Shown: in pieces, positions 18,414 through 26,405 of the stretch
Layout of the letters: each line of letters begins with the position of its first letter
Numbering within the stretch: the stretch's first letter is position 1
Assembly (NCBI RefSeq): GCF_000383615.1
Contig: NZ_KB911583.1
Location: 355,369-419,368 of the forward strand
Length of the DNA: 64,000 nt
From: Streptomyces canus 299MFChir4.1
GTDB taxonomy: Bacteria > Actinomycetota > Actinomycetes > Streptomycetales > Streptomycetaceae
Reading direction: 5' to 3'
The notes under the pieces: generated by a model
Databases searched by the model: none
Seen by the model: only the letters and a program-made list of their open reading frames with translations
What the model was told of the DNA's origin: nothing
Position numbers and translations under genes: made by a program

Positions 18414-19562
18414 ATGATTGCACGCAGACAGCAGGTTGCCCTGGCCCTCACGGTCCTTCTCGCCGGAGGAGCGGCCTGCCAGGCGCACGACCACGCGACA
18501 CCCGGGCGTCCCGCCCCGTCCGCCGCCGCACCGCGCGGTTTCACGCTCGTCGCCTCCGGTGACGTCCTGCCGCACAGTTCGATCATCGACCGGGCCCGCT
18601 TCGACGCGGGCGGGAGCGGCTACGACTTCCGCCCGATGCTGGCCGGAATCCGCTCCGTCGTCTCCCGCGCCGATCTGGCGCTGTGTCACATGGAGACCGT
18701 CTACGGCGCGAACGGCGACTACACCGGCTATCCGACCTTCAAGTCACCGCCCGAGGTGGCCCAGGCCCTCGCCGTCACCGGCTACGACGGCTGCTCCACC
18801 GCCTCCAACCACAGCCTCGACGACGGCGGCGAAGGCATCCGCCGCACACTCGACGCCCTGGACCGCGCGGGCGTACGACACGCCGGCTCGGCCCGAACCG
18901 AGGGTGAGGCGCGCACGGTCACCGTCCTGCGCGCGGGCCCGGCGAAGGTCGCCCACCTCGCCTACACCTATGACACCAACGGCTTCCCGCTGCCCCAGGG
19001 GCAGCCCTGGGCGGTGAACCTGATGGACGAGACCAAGATCCTCGCGGACGCGCGGGCCGCCCGGAAGGCGGGCGCCGACGTGGTGGTCGTGTCGCTGCAC
19101 TGGGGCACCGAATGGCAGGACGCGCCCGACGAGCAGCAGCTGGCCCTGGCCCGCGACCTGACCGCCGCCCGCACCGGCGGACGCCCCGAGGTCGACCTGA
19201 TCCTCGGCACCCACGCCCATGTCCCGCAGGCGTACGAGAAGGTCAACGGCACCTGGGTGGTCTACGGCATGGGCGACCAGATCGCCGGCGAGATGTTCAA
19301 CCACGAGGGCGCCCAGGACCCGCGCGGCAACCAGTCCACCCTCGGCCGCTTCACGTTCACCCCGCCCGCCCGGCCGGGTGAGCGCTGGCGGGTCGCGAAG
19401 GCGGAGTTCGTGCCGCAGATGTTCGACGTGGACGCCGGCCGGGTGGTCAACCTCAACCAGGCGATCGCGCAGGGCGCCGACGTCGAGGGTGTCCGCGACC
19501 GGATCCGTGAGGTGGTGCTGAGCCGGGGCGCGGCCAAGGACGGGCTCACCATGGGGCAGTAG
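18414..19562 (+). CDS. CapA family secreted lipoprotein (poly-gamma-glutamate-type metallophosphatase fold)
   Basis: A 382-residue protein with signal peptide and probable lipobox (GGAACQ), then a PGA_cap domain. Seen: GDVLPHSS with a metal Asp and His, LCHMETV, STASNHSLDDGG, VVVSLHWGTEW and ILGTHAHVPQ, the five conserved blocks of the CapA calcineurin-like fold. CapA takes part in poly-gamma-glutamate export in bacilli; in Streptomyces the role is unclear and a phosphoesterase acting on the envelope is possible. The ATG has GGTGAG just upstream. It ends one base before the convergent MarR stop. Confidence 0.88.
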   Translation: MIARRQQVALALTVLLAGGAACQAHDHATPGRPAPSAAAPRGFTLVASGDVLPHSSIIDRARFDAGGSGYDFRPMLAGIRSVVSRADLALCHMETVYGANGDYTGYPTFKSPPEVAQALAVTGYDGCSTASNHSLDDGGEGIRRTLDALDRAGVRHAGSARTEGEARTVTVLRAGPAKVAHLAYTYDTNGFPLPQGQPWAVNLMDETKILADARAARKAGADVVVVSLHWGTEWQDAPDEQQLALARDLTAARTGGRPEVDLILGTHAHVPQAYEKVNGTWVVYGMGDQIAGEMFNHEGAQDPRGNQSTLGRFTFTPPARPGERWRVAKAEFVPQMFDVDAGRVVNLNQAIAQGADVEGVRDRIREVVLSRGAAKDGLTMGQ

Positions 19563-19563
19563 G

Positions 19564-20031
19564 TCAGTCCACGTCCACGTGGTCGAAGGTCCGCAGCATT
19601 TCCTTCAGCACGCGTACGCACGCCCGGAGTTCGGCCTCGGTCAGCTCGCCGCCGCCCACTTGCCGGTTCAGGGCGTGCTCGCGCGCGAGGATCGCGGTGA
19701 TGACGGCCGCGCCCTCGTCGGTGATCCGGATCAGCGAGGATCGCTGGTGCGCGGGGTTGGGTGTGGCCTCGGCCCACCCGCGATCCATCGCCTCATTGGT
19801 CATGCGCTGCACGAACTGCCGGGTCAGCGCCATGATCCGGGCCATCTGAGGCACCGTCATGGGCCCGTACCTGTGCAGCAGGACGAGGACGGAACGCACG
19901 CCGACGGACACCCCTCCGGCCGCCTCGTCCTGCTCCAGCTTGCGCAGTCCGCGCCGGTAGAGCGCGCCGACCAGGTCGAACACCTCGGAGACGCGGTGGC
20001 CGAGTTCGTCGGGGGGAAGTGGCTTGTCCAT
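19564..20031 (-). CDS. MarR family transcriptional regulator
   Basis: A 155-residue winged-helix repressor. Seen: GPMTVPQMARIMALTRQFVQRMTNEAMDRGW (recognition helices) and the wing ending LIRITDEGAAVI. ATG 20031 is preferred (GGGTGAG 5 bases upstream) over the GTG at 20040. It is divergent from an alpha/beta hydrolase, and the gap carries two identical 17-base inverted-repeat sites, the classic MarR layout. Inferred: it represses the hydrolase and itself and is released by a small ligand that the hydrolase may degrade. Confidence 0.9.
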   Translation of the reverse strand: MDKPLPPDELGHRVSEVFDLVGALYRRGLRKLEQDEAAGGVSVGVRSVLVLLHRYGPMTVPQMARIMALTRQFVQRMTNEAMDRGWAEATPNPAHQRSSLIRITDEGAAVITAILAREHALNRQVGGGELTEAELRACVRVLKEMLRTFDHVDVD

Positions 20032-20050
20032 GTCGCTCACCCGGCCATCA

Positions 20051-20067
20051 TGACACCTTGGTTGTCA
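20051..20067. promoter_or_regulatory. MarR-type operator, copy 1
   Basis: TGACACCTTGGTTGTCA has 5-base inverted arms (TGACA/TGTCA). Its right arm overlaps a -35-like TTGTCA at 20062-20067 for the hydrolase. It also lies 20 bases before the MarR start. Confidence 0.75.
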
Positions 20068-20081
20068 AAAACGGGAAATGA

Positions 20082-20098
20082 TGACACCTTGGTTGTCA
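20082..20098. promoter_or_regulatory. MarR-type operator, copy 2
   Basis: The same 17 bases as copy 1, 31 bases further on (about three helical turns, hence the same face of DNA). It covers the expected -10 position (20085-20090) and touches the hydrolase ATG at 20098. Confidence 0.75.
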
Positions 20099-20925
20099 TG
20101 ATGACAGCAGCGGCAGCTTCGGATCTGCGTTTCTTCACCTCCGCCGATGGGGACCTCGCCTATCGCGACACCGGAACCGGGGACCTCGTGGTCCTCGTGC
20201 ACCCCGGCTACCTCGACCACCGCGTCTTCGACCACCAGATACCGGCACTGGTCTCCGCCGGTTACCGCGTGGTCGCGCCCGATGTGCGGGGCCACGGGTT
20301 CTCCGCCAACGCGAGCGGGCCGTTCCGCTGGGCCGACGACCTCGGCGACCTGCTGCGCCACCTCGACGCGGGGCCCGCGGTCCTCCTCGGGCTGTGCATG
20401 GGCGCCGCGGTCGCCACCGACACGGCGCTCGAACACCCCGGGCTGGTCCGCGCGCTGGCCGTCTGCGGAGGCGGGACCAGCGCGTTCGAGTACACCGACC
20501 CGTGGACGGTGGCACGCGCCGCCGAGTCGGCCCGCATGCTGGCCGCCGGTGATGTCACCGGCTGGATCGAGGCCTTCGCCAAGAACGTGGCCGGACCGCA
20601 CCGCACCGTGGACGACCTCGACCCCGACCTCGTACGGCAGGTGCGGGAGATGGCGACGCACACCGTGTCCAAGCACACCCCCGGCGAGCCGAACTGGCTC
20701 GTCCCGCTCGACGATCCCTGGAGCCGGGTGCCGAAGATCGACGTACCGGTTCTCGCCGTCCACGGTGCCCTCGACGCGGCCGACGGCATCGACATGCCCG
20801 AGCGGCTCGCGCGGACGGTCCCGGACGGGCGCTCGGTGACGATCGGGGACGCCGGGCACTTTCCCAACCTGGAGAAGCCCGAGGAGTTCAACGCGATCGT
20901 GCTGGACTTCCTGCGCTCGCTCTGA
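20098..20925 (+). CDS. Alpha/beta hydrolase
   Basis: A 275-residue hydrolase fold. Seen: VVLVHPGYLDHRVFD (oxyanion region), nucleophile elbow region LLGLCMGAAVA with Cys in place of the usual Ser (G-x-C-x-G), acid Asp region GALDAADGI, and His in GDAGHFPNLEKP. A Cys nucleophile is seen in dienelactone hydrolases and some others. The tandem ATG at 20098/20101 lies within operator copy 2 and has no ribosome site, so the mRNA may be leaderless. Divergent from MarR. Confidence 0.88.
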   Translation: MMTAAAASDLRFFTSADGDLAYRDTGTGDLVVLVHPGYLDHRVFDHQIPALVSAGYRVVAPDVRGHGFSANASGPFRWADDLGDLLRHLDAGPAVLLGLCMGAAVATDTALEHPGLVRALAVCGGGTSAFEYTDPWTVARAAESARMLAAGDVTGWIEAFAKNVAGPHRTVDDLDPDLVRQVREMATHTVSKHTPGEPNWLVPLDDPWSRVPKIDVPVLAVHGALDAADGIDMPERLARTVPDGRSVTIGDAGHFPNLEKPEEFNAIVLDFLRSL

Positions 20926-20948
20926 CGCTCCGCCAGTTCGAGAATCTG

Positions 20949-21410
20949 CTACGGCACCACGGTCACCGGCCACCGCCCCGCCTTGACCAGTCGCACCGCG
21001 ACGGAACCGACGATCCGGTGGCCGGCCTGCTCCGAGGCACCGACGACCACCGCGTCGGCCTTGAGCTCGTCCGCCGCCTTCGTCAGCCCGCTGTAGGGGT
21101 CGCCGCGGAAGGTGTGGAACTCCCAGCGCACATCGAATATCCCCTTGTTCTGCTCGGTGGCGCGCCGGATCTGAGCGACCAGGTCCTCGGCGATCTCGTC
21201 CGTGGTCTCGGCGACCGGAGCGCCGAGCGCGGCACCCGAGGCGATCACCGGCTGGACGTACACCACGGCGAGCAGGGCGTGCTGGCGCCGGGCCAGGCCT
21301 CCGGCGTAGGCCGCGGCGCGGAGCGAGGAGTCGGAGCCGTCCACGCCGACGACGATGACCTTGGGCCCGTCCGTGCCCCGCTCGAACTGGTGCGCATGCT
21401 GTTCCGTCAC
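20949..21410 (-). CDS. Universal stress protein, single Usp domain
   Basis: A 153-residue UspA-family protein. Seen: VIVVGVDGSDSSLRAAAYA at the start and the ATP-binding loop VVGASEQAGHRIVGSVA near the C-terminus, so it is probably of the nucleotide-binding type. GTG 21410 is the only start that fits the family length; no strong ribosome site is visible. Convergent with the alpha/beta hydrolase, divergent from the deacetylase gene. Confidence 0.9.
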   Translation of the reverse strand: MTEQHAHQFERGTDGPKVIVVGVDGSDSSLRAAAYAGGLARRQHALLAVVYVQPVIASGAALGAPVAETTDEIAEDLVAQIRRATEQNKGIFDVRWEFHTFRGDPYSGLTKAADELKADAVVVGASEQAGHRIVGSVAVRLVKAGRWPVTVVP

Positions 21411-21728
21411 GGCTGCGAGGCTATCGGAAGCCGCAGGTCCGGGCGGCATTCGGGGACCTGTCGCCCGGGGTGCGCAAACTTTGCGGAAATGGGGCACCCG
21501 TTGGGCGGGCCGCGAACGGGCAGCCACCGAAGCCCGCCGCGGCTCTCGGCCCCCCGGCCTCGACGGAGGGGACGAGGCCGGGGCGGAAGCCGACCGACCC
21601 CGTACGGCGTCCTTCTGACGCCCCGCCATGCCGCCTGGGCCTCCTCCGCTGGGCCGGGCGGGTGCATTCGTGCCGCCGCACCGGTGTTGTTGAGGTGCGT
21701 CGGCGCTCTGCCGGGCGACTGATGAGTC
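21411..21728. other. Intergenic region with a strong hairpin
   Basis: This 318-base divergent region between the stress protein and deacetylase genes holds no convincing gene. A perfect 11-base stem, CCCCGGCCTCG (21552-21562) and CGAGGCCGGGG (21573-21583) with a 10-base loop, lies near the middle. It could be a terminator for a small transcript or a structured leader of the deacetylase mRNA. No clear promoter was identified. Confidence 0.5.
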
Positions 21729-22598
21729 ATGACGAAGGATCAGTTGCTCACACGGCTGTCGTCCAAGGCGGCGGTGATGCTCACGCGGCGCCGGGCCCTG
21801 CTGGCCGGCGCCGCCGCGGTCGGGGCCGCCGGCACGGCCGGAGTGCTCGCGGCCCTCACGGGCGAGGACCCGGTCCGGCCGGCACTCCCCGCCGCCGGCC
21901 CCCCGGCCCACCGCGCGGTCAGTCCCTCGGCCTACCGCCTCCAGCCCCTGACCGGATACGGCCCACCGCCCACCGCCCCCAGGAAGACGCTCGTACGCCA
22001 CGAGCCGTTCCTGAAGGTGTCCGGACGCGGCCGGACCATGGTGCTGACCTTCGACGACGGACCCGATCCCCGCTACACCCCGCACATCCTGGACACCCTG
22101 GCCGAGTACGACGTCCGCGCGATGTTCTTCGTGTGCGGGGAGATGGCGGTCGACAACCAGGACCTGCTGGCCCGGATGGCCGACGATGGCCACGTCGTCG
22201 GCAACCACACCTGGTCCCACCCGCTGCTCACCCGGCTCAGCCGCTCCCGCATCCGCTCCGAGATGGAACGCACCAGCGACGTCATCGAGGACGCCTACGG
22301 CGAGCGTCCCGCATGGTTCCGCGCTCCCTACGGCGCCTGGAACCGGGCCGCGTTCCAGCTCGGCGCCGAACTCGGCATGGACCCCCTCGCCTGGAGCGTC
22401 GACACCCTCGACTGGACCACCCCGGGCACCCGACGCATCGTCGGCGCCGTGGAGCACGGCGCCGCCCCCGGCGTCGTGGTGCTCTCGCACGACGCCGGGG
22501 GCGACCGCTCCCAGAGTGTCCGGGCATTGCGCGACTATCTGCCGCACCTCATCGATTCCGGCTATCACATCACCGTCCCGCGACGGCAGTACGTATAG
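21729..22598 (+). CDS. Polysaccharide deacetylase (CE4), Tat-type signal
   Basis: A 289-residue secreted enzyme. Seen: a twin-arginine-like N-terminus (LTRRRALLAGAAAVGAAG), then the NodB domain from about residue 95 with TFDDGPD (metal Asp), NHTWSHP (metal His pair), RAPYGAWN and the C-terminal LSHDAGG motif. It removes N- or O-acetyl groups from peptidoglycan, chitin or a similar polymer outside the cell. All CE4 catalytic residues are present. It stands alone, convergent with the sortase gene. Confidence 0.92.
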   Translation: MTKDQLLTRLSSKAAVMLTRRRALLAGAAAVGAAGTAGVLAALTGEDPVRPALPAAGPPAHRAVSPSAYRLQPLTGYGPPPTAPRKTLVRHEPFLKVSGRGRTMVLTFDDGPDPRYTPHILDTLAEYDVRAMFFVCGEMAVDNQDLLARMADDGHVVGNHTWSHPLLTRLSRSRIRSEMERTSDVIEDAYGERPAWFRAPYGAWNRAAFQLGAELGMDPLAWSVDTLDWTTPGTRRIVGAVEHGAAPGVVVLSHDAGGDRSQSVRALRDYLPHLIDSGYHITVPRRQYV

Positions 22599-22628
22599 CC
22601 GGAATGCGCCCGCCGGGTCGGGGAACGC

Positions 22629-23300
22629 TCAGCGGACCTCGACCAGGCGGGCGAAGGCGACGACGTTTCCCGCGTAGCCGCTCTGCTTGGAGAAACCGCC
22701 CCCGCAGGTGATGACCCGCAATTCGGGGGTTCCCTTGGAACCGTAGACACGGTCACCGGGGAAATTGCTCTTCTCGAAGACCTCGATGCCGTAGATCTCG
22801 AAGACCGCGGTCTTTCCGTCCTTGCGCCTGACCTCGACGCGATTTCCCTTCTTCAGGGCCCCGAGTCCGTAGAACACCGCGGGGCCCTGTTTGTTGTCGA
22901 CATGGCCGACGACGACCGCGGTGCCCTTCTCGCCGGGGGACACCGCGCCGGTGAACCAGCCGGCCAGGTTCGGATCCTCCGGCGGCGGCGCGCCGACCCA
23001 GCCGTCCGCGTCGAGCCCGACCGGCACCATCGGCGCGTCGACCCGGATCGCCGGGATGGAGACCCGGTCGGGCACCGCGAACGGCAGGGGAGCGGGGGCC
23101 TGGCCGAAGGCGGTGCCGTGCACCCGGCTGTCCGCGGCGGCCGCCGACGCGGGCTGCGGCGGCCCGACGTCGAACTCCCCCGAACCGTTCCGGATGAGCG
23201 CGAGACCGGTCAGCAGAACAAGCGCTATCACGCCCCAGGGAGCGCGCTTCTTCCGCTGCTCCTCCTCTTCGGCCAGCCCGGCCAGCTCGGACGCAGACAT
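22629..23300 (-). CDS. Class F sortase
   Basis: A 223-residue sortase. Seen: a short cytoplasmic N-terminus (ELAGLAEEEEQRKKRAPWG), one membrane helix (VIALVLLTGLALI), a linker, then the sortase barrel with catalytic His in VVVGHVDN, Cys in LRVITCGGGF and a downstream Arg in VAFARLVEVR. Known: class F sortases of actinobacteria join secreted proteins to the wall. ATG 23300 is supported by GGGGAAG upstream. No LPxTG protein is encoded nearby; instead two paralogous secreted membrane-anchored proteins follow. Confidence 0.93.
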   Translation of the reverse strand: MSASELAGLAEEEEQRKKRAPWGVIALVLLTGLALIRNGSGEFDVGPPQPASAAAADSRVHGTAFGQAPAPLPFAVPDRVSIPAIRVDAPMVPVGLDADGWVGAPPPEDPNLAGWFTGAVSPGEKGTAVVVGHVDNKQGPAVFYGLGALKKGNRVEVRRKDGKTAVFEIYGIEVFEKSNFPGDRVYGSKGTPELRVITCGGGFSKQSGYAGNVVAFARLVEVR

Positions 23301-23633
23301 TGACTTCCCCTCTCGACGCGGCCGTCGCCGCGTCATTCGCGCATACGAGAACGCTAAGTCCCGAACACGCAACCGGCGACGGGTCAGCGGCGAACGGGTG
23401 GCCCCCGAACGCGGGTGGTGCGCCATCCGAGTTGCCGTGAACAGGAATTTTCTGACGGTCCGTGACCTGCGAAGATATCCGATTGTGCGCTTTTTGTTCG
23501 GCGTGTCCACTCACCAGGACGGACCATTGTCGAAATGCGGGCCCGTGCAAGGCGTCTGAGGGTATTTCTGGGAGGCGTTTTCTCGCCGATCCACCGGGGA
23601 CCGTTCCCGGGGCGTCTCCCGCGGAGGATTCAC
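23301..23633. other. Divergent region between sortase and secreted protein genes
   Basis: This 333-base stretch holds no recognised gene. It contains an AT-richer patch around 23450-23500 (GAATTTTCTG, GATATCCG, CTTTTTG) that is the likely promoter area for one or both genes. No clear inverted repeat or riboswitch was found. Confidence 0.5.
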
Positions 23634-24125
23634 ATGCGTACTACTCGTGCCCTGGCGGCCGCCGGCGCCGCGGTCGCCGTGCTCCAACTCGCCGCCCCGG
23701 CGGCCGTCGCGCGGGACGGCATGAACCTGAGCCCGAGCAATGTCGTCGCCCTTCCCAACGTCATCGCCCGGGGTGGACAACTGACCATCACCGTCAACAA
23801 CTGCACCGGCAACGCCACCGCGAGCTCGGACGCGTTCCGGACGATCAGGCTGACCACGGGTACCAACAACCTGGCGACGGGGCGCGCCACGGTCAACCGG
23901 AACGCGGCCACGGGATCGCACAGCATCAGCGTCGTCTGCGGCAACGGCACCGTGATCAACCCCACGGCCTTCACGGTCATCGGCGGGGTCCGCGGTGGTC
24001 TCGGCGGCAGCAGCTCCAGCGGGGCCACGCCGACCGACATGGCCATCGGCGGCGGTCTGGTGGCCCTGGCCGTCATCGGCGGCGGGGTGTTCTGGATGCG
24101 CCGACGGACCGAGAAGCACATCTGA
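23634..24125 (+). CDS. Secreted, C-terminally membrane-anchored protein beside sortase (paralog A)
   Basis: A 163-residue protein with signal peptide (to about residue 28), an Ig-like extracellular domain with a Cys pair (NNCTGNA, VVCGNGT) and the motif PNVIARGGQLTITV, a Gly/Ser linker, then one membrane helix (GLVALAVIGGGVFW) and a basic RRRTEK end. This is the shape of a sortase substrate, but no LPxTG-like motif is present. ATG 23634 has GGAGG 6 bases upstream. It shares its plan and motifs with the gene at 24232. The function is unknown. Confidence 0.82.
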   Translation: MRTTRALAAAGAAVAVLQLAAPAAVARDGMNLSPSNVVALPNVIARGGQLTITVNNCTGNATASSDAFRTIRLTTGTNNLATGRATVNRNAATGSHSISVVCGNGTVINPTAFTVIGGVRGGLGGSSSSGATPTDMAIGGGLVALAVIGGGVFWMRRRTEKHI

Positions 24126-24157
24126 TCTCCGCCCCTTCGGAGACGCACCGCCCCACC

Positions 24158-24212
24158 TGACGCGGACCTTCGCCCCGGACTCCGAGAGGAACCGGGACGG
24201 AGGTCCGCGTCA
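24158..24212. terminator. Bidirectional terminator between the two paralogs
   Basis: Twelve-base perfect arms TGACGCGGACCT (24158-24169) and AGGTCCGCGTCA (24201-24212), with a second inner CCCGG/CCGGG stem. It lies between two convergent genes. Confidence 0.75.
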
Positions 24213-24231
24213 CGTACGGCCGCAAGTGCCG

Positions 24232-24765
24232 TCAGGCGCCGCCCTGCCGGGCGCGCCGACGGGAGAAGTAGTACGCCGCCCCGACCGAGCCCGTGATCAG
24301 CAGCGCGCCCATGCCGAGCTCCTTGACGTCGAACCCGGCGAAGCTGCCGCCCTCACCGGCCCGCACCCCCCGGTCGGGGTTGAGCGGCACCGGTGTGGGA
24401 CCGACCGGGCGGCCGCCGGCGATGGTCAGCCCCGTCGAGCCGCTCACGCCGTCGCAGCTGAACGTCACCCGGTAGACCGCACCGGGTCTGGCGTCCCGGT
24501 CGACCACGACCGTCGCCTGGCTCTTGCGCGGCGGGATGGTGATGGTGTCGAACACCCCCGAGGTGACGGTCGCCGAGCCCGTGCAGCCGCCGTGGTCCCG
24601 TTCCAGCAGCAGCGCCACCTGTCCGCCCGGGGCGATGGTCGAGGGCAGGACGCTGAAGCCGAAGGGGGTGATGTCGTTGTCGCCCTTCGCCACGGCGGCC
24701 GGTGCGGACAAGGCCAGGGCGGTCACGCCCAGCAGTGCGGCCGAAGCGACGCGTATCGCGCGCAT
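24232..24765 (-). CDS. Secreted, C-terminally membrane-anchored protein beside sortase (paralog B)
   Basis: A 177-residue protein with signal peptide (AAVAKG cleavage region), an Ig-like domain with PSTIAPGGQVALLL and two Cys (GGCTGSA, TFSCDGV), a Pro/Gly linker, a membrane helix (ELGMGALLITGSVGAAYYF) and a basic RRRAR tail. The order of motifs matches paralog A at 23634, so the two arose by duplication. GGAGG lies 6 bases before ATG. No LPxTG motif. The function is unknown; an adaptor or pilin-like partner of the sortase is one possibility. Confidence 0.82.
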   Translation of the reverse strand: MRAIRVASAALLGVTALALSAPAAVAKGDNDITPFGFSVLPSTIAPGGQVALLLERDHGGCTGSATVTSGVFDTITIPPRKSQATVVVDRDARPGAVYRVTFSCDGVSGSTGLTIAGGRPVGPTPVPLNPDRGVRAGEGGSFAGFDVKELGMGALLITGSVGAAYYFSRRRARQGGA

Positions 24766-24902
24766 GGTGGTTCCTCCGGTCCCCGAGGAGCAGCTGCGGA
24801 CCTGTTCCGCCTGTGCCGAAAATGCACCTCGATGACCGAAACGCTAGGAACAGGTGTACGTCTGCGCGATCTCTGTCACTCCGAATGGGTCACGCGTGTG
24901 GG

Positions 24903-24955
24903 CCGCTCAGGGGACACCGGCGGCGTGTCGGACACCGGACGTCCCCCTTGAGCGG
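24903..24955 (-). terminator. Imperfect long hairpin downstream-of-gene region
   Basis: CCGCTCAGGGGAC (24903-24915) pairs with GTCCCCCTTGAGCGG (24941-24955) apart from two bulged bases. It lies just past the DUF4239 stop on the minus strand and upstream of paralog B, so it probably ends the DUF4239 transcript. Confidence 0.6.
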
Positions 24956-24974
24956 TACCCGCGGTGAGCGGCCG

Positions 24975-25739
24975 TCAGCCGCTGACGCCCGGGAAGAGGG
25001 CGAGGAACGGCTCGGCCGACGCCGTGATGCCACGGCTGTAGGGGGCGTCGAAGTCCCAGATCAGGAAGAGCAGGAAGGCGATCAGCGCGGAGAACAGGCC
25101 GGCCAGGACCAGCTCGCGGGTCGTACGCCGGATCTGCAGCGCGAAGACCATCCCGATGGTGACGACGCCGCCGCCCAGCAGGCCGAACCAGACCACCCCG
25201 GGCATGGTGGGCTCGACCGAGTCCGCGCGGGCGTTGCGGGCCTGGTCCACGGCGGCCACCTGGTCGACGAGCGGCTGGTAGGCCTGGGCCTCGAAGTCGT
25301 CCTTCGGTTCGTAGGAGGTGACGTCCGTGCGGATCCGGTCGAGGAGTTCGGTGCCCTTCTCGGTCATGCGGCGGTGATCGGCCATCTCCTTCCACTCGGT
25401 CGTGACGACGTGTCCGACGTAGGCGTTGACATCGGCCCGAATGCGGTCACGGGCGTCGGCCGGGTAGACCTGGACCCGCTCCGAGATCTCGTGCAGCGCC
25501 TGGGCCTCCGCCTGGACGTGGTCCTGGGCCGCGCTGCGGGCCTCCCACACGCCCGCGATGGCCAGACCCAGGACGATGGCGTACACGACCCCGATCCACA
25601 TCGTCATGTACTCGATGACGTCCGGGGTCTCGCTGGGATCCTCGTCCACGGGCGCCGCCTTGTGGCGGATGAGGGTGATGGCGACCACCACCGCGCACGC
25701 GGCCAGCATCGCGAGGATGAGAACAAGCCATTCCGGCAA
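24975..25739 (-). CDS. DUF4239 (bestrophin-like) membrane protein
   Basis: A 254-residue protein. Seen: an N-terminal helix (LVLILAMLAACAVVVAITL), a second helix (MWIGVVYAIVLGLAIAGVW), a long soluble helical part with conserved AEAQALHEISERV, and two C-terminal helices (VVWFGLLGGGVVTIGMVF; LVLAGLFSALIAFLLFLIWDFDAPYSRG). This matches the DUF4239 family in length and order. The role is unknown; distant similarity to bestrophin-type anion channels has been noted for the family. It lies 21 bases after the Pro-rich gene and is probably co-transcribed. Confidence 0.85.
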   Translation of the reverse strand: MPEWLVLILAMLAACAVVVAITLIRHKAAPVDEDPSETPDVIEYMTMWIGVVYAIVLGLAIAGVWEARSAAQDHVQAEAQALHEISERVQVYPADARDRIRADVNAYVGHVVTTEWKEMADHRRMTEKGTELLDRIRTDVTSYEPKDDFEAQAYQPLVDQVAAVDQARNARADSVEPTMPGVVWFGLLGGGVVTIGMVFALQIRRTTRELVLAGLFSALIAFLLFLIWDFDAPYSRGITASAEPFLALFPGVSG

Positions 25740-25760
25740 GGGATGCCTCCAGGATCGGCA

Positions 25761-26405
25761 CTAGCGGGGCCGCAGGGCGGCCACGGCGACCACCGCGGGC
25801 GCGGTGATGAGCAGGACGTAGATCACGGGCGAGGTCGTGCTGTGGGTGCGCCGGTCGGGCGCCTTCGCGTGGTGGTAGGCCGGGTAGATCACCGGAGGTG
25901 CGGAGGGGGCCGGGGCGGGCTTGGGCGGCGGCGTCCGTGTCGGGGTCGGGGTCGGGGTGGGAGTAGGGGTCGGTGCGGGTGCGGGAGGCGGTGCCGGCCG
26001 CGCCCGCGGGGGCGCCGGCCGAGGTGCCGGTGCGGGTGGCGAGGGTGCGGGAGCCGGTGGCTTCGGCTTCGGGGTGGGCCTGGGCTTCGGCGGCTTGTGC
26101 GTCGGAGGCGGCTTCGGGGTCGGGTCGGGTGAGGGTGTCGGCGTGCAAGGGGGCTCTGGGGGGGTGGGGGTGGGCGTGGGCGTGGGTGTCGGCTTCGGGC
26201 AGGGCGGGAGAGTGGGCCAGGTGAGGTTTCCGGCGACCGCCACCACCTCGGCGCCGCCGGGACCGACCGAGGCGTAGGCGCAGGCATCCGCCTCGGCCAC
26301 CCCCGCCGTGGGACCGATGAGCGCCCACGTCAAGGCCAGCAGGGCCAACGCGCGTATGGCGGTGGCGGATTGGGGTGATTCGGGTCGATGCACGACGGAG
26401 ATCAT
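25761..26405 (-). CDS. Secreted Pro-rich wall-spanning protein
   Basis: A 214-residue protein: signal peptide (ALALLALTWALIGPTAGVAEA), a short domain with two Cys (DACAYASVGPGG, LPPCPKP), about 100 residues of PTPTPT, PKPP and PAPAP repeats, then a hydrophobic C-terminal helix (PVIYVLLITAPAVVAVAAL) ending in Arg. The layout suggests a wall-crossing stalk anchored at its C-terminus. The repeat DNA (25910-26200) is strongly strand-biased (G-rich on the plus strand) and prone to length change. Family unrecognised. Upstream partner of the DUF4239 gene. Confidence 0.72.
   Translation of the reverse strand: MISVVHRPESPQSATAIRALALLALTWALIGPTAGVAEADACAYASVGPGGAEVVAVAGNLTWPTLPPCPKPTPTPTPTPTPPEPPCTPTPSPDPTPKPPPTHKPPKPRPTPKPKPPAPAPSPPAPAPRPAPPRARPAPPPAPAPTPTPTPTPTPTRTPPPKPAPAPSAPPVIYPAYHHAKAPDRRTHSTTSPVIYVLLITAPAVVAVAALRPR

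Noticed and set aside
25921..26277. A plus-strand frame of Gly-Val repeats opposite the Pro-rich gene.
   Set aside because: It is the complement of the PTP repeats and has no signal peptide or supported start; the minus frame has both.
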